Below, piece by piece: positions 25,000 to 34,304 of a stretch of 64,000 nt of DNA. The notes below the pieces were generated by a model. That model searched no databases, was not told the origin of the DNA, and saw nothing but the letters and a program-made list of their open reading frames with translations. The stretch is taken from NCBI RefSeq assembly GCF_900114875.1, contig NZ_FPKW01000007.1, positions 124,001 through 188,000 of the forward strand, written 5' to 3'. The translations under genes were made by a program, and so were the position numbers. Every line of letters begins with the position of its first letter. Positions within the stretch are counted from its first letter, which is position 1. This stretch comes from Chryseobacterium limigenitum. Its GTDB lineage: Bacteria; Bacteroidota; Bacteroidia; Flavobacteriales; Weeksellaceae.

Positions 25000-26043
25000 A
25001 TGAAAGATATCCGTACTTTATCACTGGACCAGCTTAAAGACTATTTTTTGACTTTAGGAGAAAAGCCGTTTCGTGCGAAACAGGTTTATGACTGGTTGTG
25101 GAGTAAAAATCTCCATTCGATTGATGAAATGACGAATCTTTCGAAAACACTTCGTGAAAAAATTTCCGAAGAATATACTATAAATCCTGTTTCTGTTGAT
25201 CTTCTTCAAAGAAGCACAGACGGAACCATCAAAAACGGAGTGAAACTTCACGACGGATTGTTGGTAGAATCTGTTTTGATTCCTACAGAAACAAGAACCA
25301 CAGCTTGTGTTTCTTCACAGGTTGGATGCTCATTAAACTGCGAATTCTGCGCCACAGCAAGACTGAAAAGAATGAGAAATCTTGAAGTTGCTGAAATTGT
25401 AGATCAGGTTGCCCTGATCGACAGCCAGAGTAAAATGTATTTCGAAAGACCGCTTTCCAACATTGTTTTTATGGGAATGGGAGAGCCGATGATGAATTAC
25501 AAAAACGTAGTGGAAGCCATCCGAAAAATCACCCAGCCGGAAGGTTTGGGAATGTCTCCGAGAAGAATTACCGTTTCTACATCGGGAATTCCGAAGATGA
25601 TTAAAATGTTGGCTGATGATGATTTGCGTGTGAAATTGGCGTTGTCCCTTCACTCAGCAATTGAATCTAAGCGTAACGAGATCATGCCGTTCTCGGATAA
25701 ATTTCCATTAACGGATATTATGGATTCTCTTCAATATTGGTACAAAAAAACAGGTTCAGTAATCACTTTTGAATATTGCGTTTGGAAAGGTATTAATGAT
25801 GGGGATGAAGATATTAAAGCTTTGATCAGATATTGCAAGCAGGTTCCTTCCAAGGTTAATTTAATTCAATACAACCCGATTGGCGACGGAAAATATGATA
25901 AATGCAACAAACAGGCAGAAGAGAACTATGTTCGTCAGCTTGAAAATGCAGGAATCACTGTAATGATCCGTAAAAGTAGAGGAGGAGATATTGACGCGGC
26001 TTGCGGGCAGCTAGCCAACAAAACGGCTGATGCTGTTCATTAA
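25000..26043 (+). CDS. rlmN: 23S rRNA (adenine(2503)-C(2))-methyltransferase RlmN
   Basis: This radical-SAM enzyme methylates C2 of A2503 in 23S rRNA (and A37 in some tRNAs). The 347-residue protein has the cluster motif CSLNCEFCATARL, the family start PFRAKQVYDWLWSKN, GMGEPMMNY, and a C-terminal DIDAACGQL where the Cys serves catalysis. The early Cys partner is in TTACVSSQVGCS. Length and order are standard. Confidence 0.97.
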   Translation: MKDIRTLSLDQLKDYFLTLGEKPFRAKQVYDWLWSKNLHSIDEMTNLSKTLREKISEEYTINPVSVDLLQRSTDGTIKNGVKLHDGLLVESVLIPTETRTTACVSSQVGCSLNCEFCATARLKRMRNLEVAEIVDQVALIDSQSKMYFERPLSNIVFMGMGEPMMNYKNVVEAIRKITQPEGLGMSPRRITVSTSGIPKMIKMLADDDLRVKLALSLHSAIESKRNEIMPFSDKFPLTDIMDSLQYWYKKTGSVITFEYCVWKGINDGDEDIKALIRYCKQVPSKVNLIQYNPIGDGKYDKCNKQAEENYVRQLENAGITVMIRKSRGGDIDAACGQLANKTADAVH

Positions 26044-26091
26044 AATTTCATTAAAAAATCAAAATTAATTTTTAACGATTTCTTAAAATCC

Positions 26092-26099
26092 TACATTTG
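26092..26099 (+). promoter_or_regulatory. Promoter -7 element of the sterol desaturase gene
   Basis: TACATTTG matches TAnnTTTG, 17 bases upstream of the ATG. Confidence 0.5.
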
Positions 26100-26116
26100 T
26101 ATAAAACTAATGTATA

Positions 26117-27049
26117 ATGACGGATTATTTTTTAGGTGAAGACGGATTAGAAAATGTCTATGCTTGGTCTATCCCGATTCTGGCTGCGGTTATCTTGGCG
26201 GAAATGATTTACAGCCATGTTTCTGAAGCCAAATTATACAACGGAAAAGATGTTGCAACAAGTGTTTTTCTTGCCTTGATGAATTTTGGGCTGGATCTTT
26301 TGATGAAGGTTTCCGCGATGGGCGTCATGTTTTTCTTCTATAATCACCGAATTTTTTCTTGGGATTTTACAATCTGGTATTGGTTGATTTGCTTTGTGAT
26401 TACAGATTTTGCATATTATGTTCTTCATTATGTTGATCATCATTCAAGAGCGTTTTGGGCGGTGCATATTACACATCACAGTTCAGAATATTTTAATCTG
26501 ACGACAGGTTTCAGAAGTCCTGTTTTGCAACCGCTTTACCGATATTTATACTTCTCTCCGTTGGCTTTTCTGGGTTTTAATCCCTGGCATATTATGGTTG
26601 TTTATGCGATCGGTCAGGTGTACGGAACGTGGGTTCATACGCAAGCAATAAAAAAGATGGGCTTTTTAGAATATATTTTGGTAACGCCTTCCCATCACCG
26701 TGTTCATCATGCCTGTAACATTAAATATCTCGACAGAAATATGGGAATGTGTCTTATTATCTGGGATAAAATTTTCGGAACTTTTGAAAAAGAAGATCCC
26801 AATGTTCCTGTGAAATACGGAATTTACCCAAAGATGCCCGACAACAAACCTGATACAGTTCTTTTTTATGAATGGAGAAAGATTTGGAAAGATATCAAAC
26901 AGCCGAATTTAAAATTCTCAGACCGAATCAATTATCTTTTTAATTCTCCCGGTTGGAGACACGATGGAACCGGAAAAACGGTAAGACAATATCAAAGGGA
27001 GCATTTGGAAAAGCAGACCAGAAAACAAAAACTGAAAGAATCAGCTTAA
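26117..27049 (+). CDS. Sterol desaturase/fatty acid hydroxylase family membrane protein
   Basis: The protein has 310 residues with several membrane segments and the three histidine motifs of the di-iron hydroxylase family: HYVDHH, HITHHSSE and HHRVHHACN. It likely hydroxylates or desaturates a lipid in the inner membrane; the substrate is unknown. The C-terminal third is soluble and basic (QYQREHLEKQTRKQK). The gene is preceded by its own promoter element and followed by a MITE-like element. Confidence 0.9.
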   Translation: MTDYFLGEDGLENVYAWSIPILAAVILAEMIYSHVSEAKLYNGKDVATSVFLALMNFGLDLLMKVSAMGVMFFFYNHRIFSWDFTIWYWLICFVITDFAYYVLHYVDHHSRAFWAVHITHHSSEYFNLTTGFRSPVLQPLYRYLYFSPLAFLGFNPWHIMVVYAIGQVYGTWVHTQAIKKMGFLEYILVTPSHHRVHHACNIKYLDRNMGMCLIIWDKIFGTFEKEDPNVPVKYGIYPKMPDNKPDTVLFYEWRKIWKDIKQPNLKFSDRINYLFNSPGWRHDGTGKTVRQYQREHLEKQTRKQKLKESA

Positions 27050-27053
27050 TTTC

Positions 27054-27265
27054 TAAACACTAATAGCACAGATTTTTGCACAAATTTTACAAATCTCTTC
27101 TAAGGATTACATTACCACACAGTTTATCATTGACTACGCCGAATCTTCGATTTCTGACGAAGGAAGAATCTCAACGCTAATTGTAGAGTCTAGACTCCTG
27201 CGGAATGACAAAGTGAATGTTTAAATTGGTGAAATTGTGCAAAAATCTGTGCTATTCGTGTTTAA
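27054..27265. repeat. MITE-like palindromic element 2
   Basis: Terminal inverted repeats: CACTAATAGCACAGATTTTT with GCACA after it at the left, and its complement, one mismatch in 25, at the right (27236-27260). The core includes CGAATCTTCGATTTCTGACG and GCGGAATGACAAAG, words related to the palindrome at 14391. The element is about 210 bp with no coding capacity. Confidence 0.65.
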
Positions 27266-27296
27266 ATGAAAATTTAAAAAAGATTATTTTTACTCC

Positions 27297-28169
27297 ATGA
27301 AAAAGCTTTTCCTAATAATAACAACCGTAATTTCCGCATTCTCATTTTCGCAACAATCTGATTTTCTTAAAATAAGAAAATACAGAATCAATTACCTTGA
27401 TGAAAAATTAAAGGAAACGTCCGGTTTAAGTTTTTTCAATGAAAAATTGTACACTTTCAATGACAGCGGAAATGCTCCCGAACTTTTTGAAATTGATAAA
27501 AATTCTGGAAATATTCTCAATACCTTAAAAATTAATGCTAAAAATAAAGATTGGGAAGCTCTTGCAAATGACGGAAAATATTTCTACATCGGAGATTTTG
27601 GGAACAATGGCGGAACAAGACGAGATTTGGAGATCTATAAAGTTCCTTTTCAAAATAATGATTTGAAAAGCGACTCTGTTAAAATAATTTCATTTTATTA
27701 TCCCGACCAGACGGAATTTATTCCTAAATATACCAATACCGATTATGATGCAGAAGCGATGATTTATTTAAACGGAAAACTTCATATTTTTTCAAAAGAA
27801 TGGGCGTCAAGATCGGTTTCACATTATATTGTTGATCCTGAAATTTCAGAAAAACAAGTAGCCGAAAAAATGGAGTCATATAAAACCAATTTCGTTGTTA
27901 CTGATGCTTCTTATTTTGATAAAAAGCTTTATTTAATAGGCTATACAAAGAAAACAGAAGTGTTTTTGGATGTATTTGAAGAAACGGAATCCGGAATCTT
28001 TTTTAAGCAAACCCCCAAGCATTATTATCTCGGAAGTTCTTTGTCAATCGGTCAGATCGAAGGCATTGCTGTTGATGAAAAAGGAGTTTATATTTCCGGT
28101 GAAAAATTCAGTTCACCATTGGGAGGTGCAAAGCAGAGTTTTTATTTTATTCCGAAAGATAAACTCTAA
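27297..28169 (+). CDS. Exported protein of unknown function, likely beta-propeller
   Basis: The protein (290 residues) begins with a signal peptide ending SAFSFSQQ. It contains repeated aromatic-aspartate beta strands such as LYTFNDSGNAPELFEID, YFYIGDFGNNGG, LHIFSKEWAS and LYLIGYTKKTE, spaced as in a beta-propeller. SGLSF near residue 40 and IEGIAVDEKGVYISGE near the end also fit an SdiA-regulated or NHL-like fold. I cannot name a family with confidence. Probably periplasmic or surface-exposed. Confidence 0.7.
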   Translation: MKKLFLIITTVISAFSFSQQSDFLKIRKYRINYLDEKLKETSGLSFFNEKLYTFNDSGNAPELFEIDKNSGNILNTLKINAKNKDWEALANDGKYFYIGDFGNNGGTRRDLEIYKVPFQNNDLKSDSVKIISFYYPDQTEFIPKYTNTDYDAEAMIYLNGKLHIFSKEWASRSVSHYIVDPEISEKQVAEKMESYKTNFVVTDASYFDKKLYLIGYTKKTEVFLDVFEETESGIFFKQTPKHYYLGSSLSIGQIEGIAVDEKGVYISGEKFSSPLGGAKQSFYFIPKDKL

Positions 28170-28245
28170 GATTAATATCACTTAAAATTGACTGAAAAAA
28201 ATTATCTTTGTGATATTAATAATTATTATCCATCATTCGTAGATT

Positions 28246-29223
28246 TTGGCAAATATTGTAGAAGACATCAAACAACCGATCAATGAGGAAATGAAACTTT
28301 TCGAACAGAAGTTTTATGAATCAATGCAAAGCAAAGTGCCTTTATTAGATAAAGTAACTCGTTTTATCGTTACTACTAAAGGAAAACAGATGCGTCCGAT
28401 GTTTGTATTTCTTTGTGCCAAATTAATTGGCGATGTAAACGAAAAGACCTATCGCGGAGCTTCCATGATCGAGTTGATACATACAGCAACGCTGGTTCAT
28501 GATGATGTGGTGGATGAAAGTTTTAAAAGACGTAATTTCTTCTCAATCAATGCGTTATGGAAGAATAAAATTGCTGTTTTGGTTGGAGATTATCTTTTGT
28601 CGAAATCGGTTTTATTATCTACAGACCATAAAGATTACGATCTGTTGGCCGTTATTTCAAGAACGATCCGTGAGATGTCTGAAGGAGAGCTTCTTCAATT
28701 GGAAAAAGCAAGAAAATTAGATATCACGGAAGATGTTTATTACGAAATTATCCGTCAGAAAACGGCTACTTTAATTGCTGCCTGTTGTGAAATAGGTGTT
28801 TTGTCCAATAATGCTGATGAAACTCTTGCTAAGAAAATGCAGGATTTCGGAACATATACAGGAATGGCTTTTCAGATTAAAGATGATTTATTTGATTATT
28901 TAAGTTCAAACGTTATCGGAAAACCTGTAGGAATTGATATTAAGGAACAGAAGATGACCTTACCATTGATTCATACCCTGAAAATTGCCGGCGAAAAAGA
29001 CAAAAAGTATTATTTCAATACGATAAAACGATACAATAACGATCAGAAGCGAGTGAAAGAGCTTATTGCCTTTGTTAAAAGTTCCGGAGGTTTGGAATAT
29101 TCTATCAAAATAATGAAAGAGTTTCAACAGAAAGCAAAAGATATTCTTAATGAATTTCCTGATACTGAGGTTAGAAGATCTTTACATAATATGCTGGATT
29201 ATGTTATTGAAAGAAAATTTTAA
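28246..29223 (+). CDS. Polyprenyl diphosphate synthase (octaprenyl type)
   Basis: This all-trans isoprenyl chain-elongating enzyme probably supplies the side chain of menaquinone. The 325-residue protein has the first aspartate motif in HDDVVDES, the second in KDDLFDY, plus GKQMRPMFVFLCA and RQKTATLIAACCEIG. The chosen start is TTG, because related proteins begin ANIVEDIKQP. The first ATG, 48 bases downstream, would remove conserved N-terminal residues. A strong terminator follows. Confidence 0.92.
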   Translation: MANIVEDIKQPINEEMKLFEQKFYESMQSKVPLLDKVTRFIVTTKGKQMRPMFVFLCAKLIGDVNEKTYRGASMIELIHTATLVHDDVVDESFKRRNFFSINALWKNKIAVLVGDYLLSKSVLLSTDHKDYDLLAVISRTIREMSEGELLQLEKARKLDITEDVYYEIIRQKTATLIAACCEIGVLSNNADETLAKKMQDFGTYTGMAFQIKDDLFDYLSSNVIGKPVGIDIKEQKMTLPLIHTLKIAGEKDKKYYFNTIKRYNNDQKRVKELIAFVKSSGGLEYSIKIMKEFQQKAKDILNEFPDTEVRRSLHNMLDYVIERKF

Positions 29224-29240
29224 TAAAAAATATTTACCAT

Positions 29241-29275
29241 AAAAAAGCGGAACTTAATACAAGTTCCGCTTTTTT
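29241..29275 (+). terminator. Bidirectional terminator
   Basis: AAAAAAGCGGAACTT and its perfect complement around a 5-base loop have A/T tracts on both sides. The hairpin lies between convergent genes and can serve both strands. Confidence 0.88.
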
Positions 29276-29294
29276 GTTTATTAGGTTTAGGATT

Positions 29295-30083
29295 TTAAAT
29301 TTTCTGTATCGTCACGTTTGTTACGTTTCCACTTCCTGTACCTCCTGTTTCTGTGGCTAGCACGGTAGAAGTTGCATTTGACGCCGCAGTAAATCGGATC
29401 TGATATCCAGCGGTTGGTGCTACTATTAATGTTGTATAGCTCATTAATTCTCCAATAGTTCCAGCAGTTGCAATAGCAGTATAATGACTTCCTCTTCCCA
29501 AATAAGAAGCATCTGGTATTGGTCTTATCCCTAAAACTAACTGTGTTCCGGCAGCACAATCTGTGAAACTTGCCTGTAATGTAACAATATAGTTTCCAGG
29601 TTGGTTGAAAGTCAAGGCTCCGGTACTTGTATTATAGGTGTAGTAAGGAGAAGTCGATAACGGAGAATTAAATAATAAGGTTGTTACAGTACTTACAGCA
29701 AGACTCTGTGCTGCTGTTAAACGTGAATGGAATAAGCCATACGCATTAAAGTTTATAGTCTTTAAAATCCCCGTAGCATCTGCAACAACAACTCTGTCGC
29801 TACCTCCAACACCTATATTTGTATTGATATCACGAATACGGACATTGCCTGAAGCAACATCGAGCTTTTCTGTTGGGGATATTGTGGCTAAGCCAAGACT
29901 TCCGGTTGAAGTTACAACTGCATCATTAAGTTGTTGAGCTGCGGTTGGTGCACCAGTAGCAGCATTGTCTTTAGCTCCATCTACGTGTAAGGCTGTCTGT
30001 GGATTACTTGTTCTTATACCAACTTGGGCATAATAGGTGCCAGTAATTAATAATGTTGCGAGCAAAATAATTTGTTTTTTCAT
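29295..30083 (-). CDS. Exported surface or fibre-like protein with C-terminal C1q-like region
   Basis: The protein has 262 residues with a signal peptide ending TYYAQVG. The N-terminal half (VGIRTSNPQTALHVDGAKDN) resembles the stalk region of Chryseobacterium surface proteins. The C-terminal half (AAQSLAVSTVTTLLFNSP, FNQPGNYIVTLQASF) looks like the jelly roll of C1q/TNF-like trimeric heads. Composition is rich in Thr, Ala and Ser. The function is unknown; adhesion is only a guess. It has its own promoter element. Confidence 0.65.
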   Translation of the reverse strand: MKKQIILLATLLITGTYYAQVGIRTSNPQTALHVDGAKDNAATGAPTAAQQLNDAVVTSTGSLGLATISPTEKLDVASGNVRIRDINTNIGVGGSDRVVVADATGILKTINFNAYGLFHSRLTAAQSLAVSTVTTLLFNSPLSTSPYYTYNTSTGALTFNQPGNYIVTLQASFTDCAAGTQLVLGIRPIPDASYLGRGSHYTAIATAGTIGELMSYTTLIVAPTAGYQIRFTAASNATSTVLATETGGTGSGNVTNVTIQKI

Positions 30084-30472
30084 TGTGTATGTTTTGTAAA
30101 ATATTTTACAAACATAGTAGTTTTTTTAGTAATAAATCAATATTATTGGCGTTTTAACATTGGTTTATTGTGAATAATTTAATAATTTCACTAAAATTTG
30201 ATATATTATGTAAGGGTAAGTCATAGGAAGATGAGTTATTTTATTGTGTTGCTTCTTTGGAATGGTGGTTTGCATAGTTAAAAGTATTCTGGATTTATCA
30301 CAGAACGATGAAATTATTATAATACTTACTTAAAATTCATAATAAAAAAATCATTAAATATTTTTTTAATAATTGAATAAAGCAATTAAGATTTATATCA
30401 GAAAGTCTTAATCTTTAGATAAAAATGCTTTAATTATTATGTTAAATTGTTTGATCTACTGAAAAAATCAAA
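30084..30472. other. Gene-free spacer
   Basis: Apart from the promoter element at 30109-30116 the 389 bases show only AT-rich sequence. I see no ORF with convincing composition and no strong hairpin. Confidence 0.5.
30109..30116 (-). promoter_or_regulatory. Promoter -7 element of the fibre-like protein gene
   Basis: On the minus strand this is TATGTTTG, an exact TAnnTTTG match 25 bases before the start codon. Confidence 0.55.
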
Positions 30473-30766
30473 TTAAATAATCCTTACAGTTACAATTATA
30501 ACAGCCAGAACAATACAAAATAACGCGAATAAAAATAAATAATCCGCAATGGTCTCAAGCTTCGTTTCCTGCTTTTCATTTTTCGTTCTGATAGACAGAA
30601 ATGAGAAGAAGCAACTGCATGAAAAAAGGATACATGCAACACCTGCAAATTCATCTAAATGGGTATTGCCACTTAATTTAGTGATTTTTAAAGAAGTAAT
30701 AATTAGCAATGAAAACCCTAAAAGGTTACTCGATGCATTAAGGATATGACCCGACTTTTTTTCCAT
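30473..30766 (-). CDS. Small membrane protein of unknown function
   Basis: The protein (97 residues) has three predicted membrane segments: LLGFSLLIITSLKI, VACILFSCSCFFSFLSI and a C-terminal LFLFALFCIVLAVIIVTV. A charged linker (RTKNEKQETKLETIADY) separates the second and third. No family is recognised. Composition and frame look genuine, and the length is small but plausible. Confidence 0.65.
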   Translation of the reverse strand: MEKKSGHILNASSNLLGFSLLIITSLKITKLSGNTHLDEFAGVACILFSCSCFFSFLSIRTKNEKQETKLETIADYLFLFALFCIVLAVIIVTVRII

Positions 30767-30903
30767 CTTTACAAATTTATTCTAAGATAAACACAATTTT
30801 TTTTATTATCAAATTTTTAAAAAAGATTATTAAAAATTAAAATTAATTTAAAAAGTGTATATTAGCAAAATACTTCGAAAACTAAAAATTTTTTATATTG
30901 GCT

Positions 30904-33336
30904 ATGCAAACAACCTATATTGAAACTCAGCAGATTTCCTTTCAAGATTTTAAAAATCAAATACTTGAAGATTACAAATTAGGAAGAATCTCTCGTGAAA
31001 TGTCTTATCTGGGCAGAAGAGAAGTTCTTACAGGAAAAGCTAAATTTGGTATTTTTGGTGACGGTAAAGAGTTACCACAGTTGGCAATGGCGAAAGTTTT
31101 CAAAAATGGAGACTTCCGTTCAGGATATTACAGAGACCAGACTTTTGCACTAGCTATTGATGCTTTGACAGTTGGAAGTTTCTTTGCACAATTATACGCA
31201 GATACAAGTGTTGAAAGAGAGCCGGCATCGGCCGGAAGACAGATGAACGGGCACTTTGCAACAAGAAGCTTAAACGAAGACGGAAGCTGGAAAGATCTTA
31301 CCGCTCAAAAAAATATCTCATCAGATATTTCTCCAACTGCCGGACAGATGCCTAGATTATTAGGATTGGCGCAGGCTTCAAAAATATATAAATCAGTAAA
31401 ATTTGACGGTTCTGAGAAATTCTCAAAAGAAGGTAACGAGGTTGCTTTTGGAACGATCGGGGATGCTTCTACGGCAGAAGGTCATTTCTGGGAAACTTTG
31501 AATGCGGCTTGTGCGCTTCAGGTTCCGATGATTGTTTCTATTTGGGATGACGGTTACGGAATTTCAGTTCCAACCAAAAATCAGAGAGCAAAAGCTGACA
31601 TTTCTGAAATGTTAAGCGGTTTCCAAAGAAAAGAAGGCGAAAACCAAGGTTGCGAAATCATTCAGGTGAAAGCCTGGGATTATCCTGCATTATTGGATGC
31701 CTATGCAAGAGCTGAACAATTTGCAAGAATGGAAAGCGTTCCTGTGGTAGTTCATGTCATTGAAGTTACACAGCCTCAAGGTCACTCAACTTCAGGATCT
31801 CACGAAAGATATAAGAATGAAGATCGTTTGGCTTGGGAATCTCAATTTGACGGATTGGTGAAATTCAGAGAATGGATCTTGAATTATTCAATCGAAATTG
31901 AAGGAAAAGAAGAAATCATTGCTTCTGTTGAAGAATTGGATGCAATAGATGAAGAAGCCAAAAAAACTGTAAAGGCCGGACAAAAATCGGCTTGGGAAAG
32001 TTATCAGAAAACAATTACGGATTTAATTCAATCAGTTTTACCTTTAGTTGAAAATCTTAAAGGACAGAATACTGAAATTGAAAATTATATTAATCAATTC
32101 AATAAATTAGTTTCAAAAGCTAAAAAAGATGTTTTCCATTTGGTAAGAAGATCTTTATTGGCAACAAGAGGAACAAATTCTGCAGAAAGAAATCAATTGA
32201 TGCAGAAATACAACGAGATCTTTGAGGTTGAAAAAGATAATTATTCTTCTCATTTATACTCTCAATCTCAGTGGAAAGCTGAAAATGTAAAAGAAATCAA
32301 ACCAATCTATTCTGATGCTTCTGAAGATGTGGACGGAAGAGTAGTGGTAAGAAATAACTTTGATAAAATATTCGAAAAATATCCTGAAACTTTAGTCTTT
32401 GGTGAAGATGCCGGAAATATCGGTGACGTAAACCAAGGTCTTGAAGGAATGCAGGAAAAATACGGTGACGTTCGTGTTGCTGATACAGGAATCCGTGAAG
32501 CGACAATTCTTGGTCAAGGTATTGGGATGGCGATGAGAGGTTTAAGACCAATCGCTGAGATCCAGTATTTAGACTATATTCTGTACTGTTTACAGGGAAT
32601 GAGTGATGATTTGGCGACGGTTCAGTACAGAACAAAAGGTGGTCAGAAATCACCTGTAATCATCAGAACAAGAGGTCACAGATTGGAAGGAGTTTGGCAT
32701 TCTGGTTCTCCAATGGCGGGAATTCTGAATCTTTCAAAAGGTATTTTGGTATTGGTACCAAGAAACTTAACGAAAGCTGCCGGCTTCTACAACACAATGC
32801 TTCAAAGTGATGATCCATCTATTATTGTTGAATGTCTGAACGGATACAGATTAAAAGAAAAACAACCTGATAACTTAGGTGAATTCACTGTTCCTGTCGG
32901 AAAAATTGAGGTGACAAAAGAAGGAAAAGATGTTACTTTGGTAACTTACGGTTCGACTTGGAGAATTGTAATGGAAGCAGCCGAAGAATTGGAAAAACTG
33001 GGAATCTCTGCAGAAGTTATTGATGTTCAGTCATTAATTCCTTTCGATTTAACAAATGAAATTGCTGAAAGTGTAAAGCGAACCAACAGATTAGTCGTAA
33101 TCGACGAAGATGTGGAAGGCGGAACTTCAGCGTTTATTCTTCAACAGATTTTAGAGAAGCAAAAAGCATTCAGATTCTTGGATTCTGACCCGTTGACGAT
33201 CGCTGCAAATGATCACAGACCCGCGTATGCAAGTGATGGAGATTATTTCAGCAAGCCATCTTCTGATGATATGGTTGAGAGAATTTATGCTCTATTTAAT
33301 GAAACAAATCCTGGGAAATATCCTGCGATATTTTAA
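30904..33336 (+). CDS. 2-oxoacid dehydrogenase E1 component, alpha and beta subunits fused
   Basis: The thiamine-diphosphate enzyme performs the decarboxylating step of a branched-chain or related 2-oxoacid dehydrogenase complex. The alpha part (about 1-330) has the TPP motif GDASTAEGHFWETLNAA ending in the DDGYGISVP segment. The beta part (about 480-810) has FGEDAGNIGDVNQG, RGHRLEGVWHSGSP and VVIDEDVEGG. In many bacteria these are two proteins; here they form one chain of 810 residues, as in other flavobacteria. A TTG two codons upstream (30898) is an alternative start. Partner E2 is not in the window; an E3 gene is at 55025. Confidence 0.92.
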   Translation: MQTTYIETQQISFQDFKNQILEDYKLGRISREMSYLGRREVLTGKAKFGIFGDGKELPQLAMAKVFKNGDFRSGYYRDQTFALAIDALTVGSFFAQLYADTSVEREPASAGRQMNGHFATRSLNEDGSWKDLTAQKNISSDISPTAGQMPRLLGLAQASKIYKSVKFDGSEKFSKEGNEVAFGTIGDASTAEGHFWETLNAACALQVPMIVSIWDDGYGISVPTKNQRAKADISEMLSGFQRKEGENQGCEIIQVKAWDYPALLDAYARAEQFARMESVPVVVHVIEVTQPQGHSTSGSHERYKNEDRLAWESQFDGLVKFREWILNYSIEIEGKEEIIASVEELDAIDEEAKKTVKAGQKSAWESYQKTITDLIQSVLPLVENLKGQNTEIENYINQFNKLVSKAKKDVFHLVRRSLLATRGTNSAERNQLMQKYNEIFEVEKDNYSSHLYSQSQWKAENVKEIKPIYSDASEDVDGRVVVRNNFDKIFEKYPETLVFGEDAGNIGDVNQGLEGMQEKYGDVRVADTGIREATILGQGIGMAMRGLRPIAEIQYLDYILYCLQGMSDDLATVQYRTKGGQKSPVIIRTRGHRLEGVWHSGSPMAGILNLSKGILVLVPRNLTKAAGFYNTMLQSDDPSIIVECLNGYRLKEKQPDNLGEFTVPVGKIEVTKEGKDVTLVTYGSTWRIVMEAAEELEKLGISAEVIDVQSLIPFDLTNEIAESVKRTNRLVVIDEDVEGGTSAFILQQILEKQKAFRFLDSDPLTIAANDHRPAYASDGDYFSKPSSDDMVERIYALFNETNPGKYPAIF

Positions 33337-33358
33337 TTGGAATTTTAGATAAATTTTG

Positions 33359-33388
33359 AAACCGCTTTCTTTTGGAGGCGTTTTTTTT
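33359..33388 (+). terminator. Terminator after the E1 gene
   Basis: AAACCGCTTTC pairs with GGAGGCGTTT through G-C, A-T and G-U pairs with one bulged C, followed by eight Ts. Confidence 0.6.
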
Positions 33389-33425
33389 GATTTATATTTG
33401 TTAAAATCACTTAAATTCAGAATCA

Positions 33426-33770
33426 ATGAAAATCAGATTTTTATATTTAATCTTTTTATTATTAATAAACTGTAAGAATGAAAAAAAAGCTGTTTTGTTG
33501 GCAGATAGAGAAGCCCCTCTAGGCTGGATTTATTTAAAAATGTATGATGATAAAAGCTTTGAGTTTATTTCTCAAGGAATGATGCGAGATAAAGATATTT
33601 ATAAAGGAATTTATGAATTAAAGAATGATACTCTTTATTTTAAATATAATGATTCAATTCCAAGAGCTGGCTCAAAAGCGGTTATAAAAAAAGGATTTGT
33701 TGATTACATTAATGGTAATTATCCTGAAAGTATTGAAATAAAACTTAATAAATTAATCATTAACAAATAA
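33426..33770 (+). CDS. Small lipoprotein of unknown function
   Basis: The 114-residue protein has a short lipoprotein signal with lipobox LINC at residues 14-17. The mature part includes LGWIYLKMYDDKSFEFIS and DIYKGIYELKNDTLYFKYND, a beta-rich pattern like small META or lipocalin-like domains, but no family is certain. It would be anchored to a membrane by its N-terminal Cys. It converges on the HxlR regulator gene. Confidence 0.75.
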   Translation: MKIRFLYLIFLLLINCKNEKKAVLLADREAPLGWIYLKMYDDKSFEFISQGMMRDKDIYKGIYELKNDTLYFKYNDSIPRAGSKAVIKKGFVDYINGNYPESIEIKLNKLIINK

Positions 33771-33781
33771 AAATCAGACTA

Positions 33782-34171
33782 TCAAACGACAGTCTTTTTT
33801 ATTTTCTTCTCTTCCATAATCATTTTACAATCCTTCTCTTTTTGAGGATCATAAACATGATATTTCGTTTCCCATTCTTCCAATTGATACAAAATCGGCA
33901 ACAGCGCCAAACCCTTTTCTGTCAGCGAATATTCAACTCTTGGAGGAAGTTCTTTAAACTCTTCTCTGATGATCAATCCGTCGGTTTGCATTTCTCTTAA
34001 CTGATCGGTCAGAACTTTTCTTGAGATCACATTAATTCTTACGGCAAGCTCTCCAAAACGAAGTTTACGGTCTTTGATCACCAATACAATAATTGGTTTC
34101 CACTTGCTTCCCAATGCAGACATTGCTTTGCCTAGAGGGCAGCTGTATTTCATTAATTCACTCTTTACCAT
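33782..34171 (-). CDS. HxlR family transcriptional regulator
   Basis: The protein (129 residues) is a winged-helix regulator of the HxlR group. It shows CPLGKAMSALGSKWKPIIVL (with the conserved Cys near residue 10 that senses quinones or electrophiles in YodB and QorR), KVLTDQLREMQTDGLI and RVEYSLTEKGLALLPIL. It is divergent from an old yellow enzyme gene, a common pairing in which the regulator represses both genes until thiol stress occurs. Repeated GTTAC words in the shared spacer are candidate binding sites. Confidence 0.9.
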   Translation of the reverse strand: MVKSELMKYSCPLGKAMSALGSKWKPIIVLVIKDRKLRFGELAVRINVISRKVLTDQLREMQTDGLIIREEFKELPPRVEYSLTEKGLALLPILYQLEEWETKYHVYDPQKEKDCKMIMEEKKIKKTVV

Positions 34172-34173
34172 AC

Positions 34174-34270
34174 GTTACTTTTAAGTTACTAATGTAAGTT
34201 ACTGCGAAGTTACCACTTTTTTTTCTACATAAGATACAAATACGAACTATTATTAGTTACTTTGTGTAAC
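34174..34270. promoter_or_regulatory. Operator array between the HxlR and old yellow enzyme genes
   Basis: GTTAC occurs at 34174, 34185, 34198 and 34209 in the same orientation with 11- and 13-base steps. It occurs again at 34256 as the perfect inverted repeat GTTACTTTGTGTAAC (34256-34270). The phasing of about one helical turn and the position between divergent genes suggest HxlR binding. Confidence 0.6.
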
Positions 34271-34304
34271 AATTTAAAAATGTTAAATATAAAATAATTG
34301 CAAA

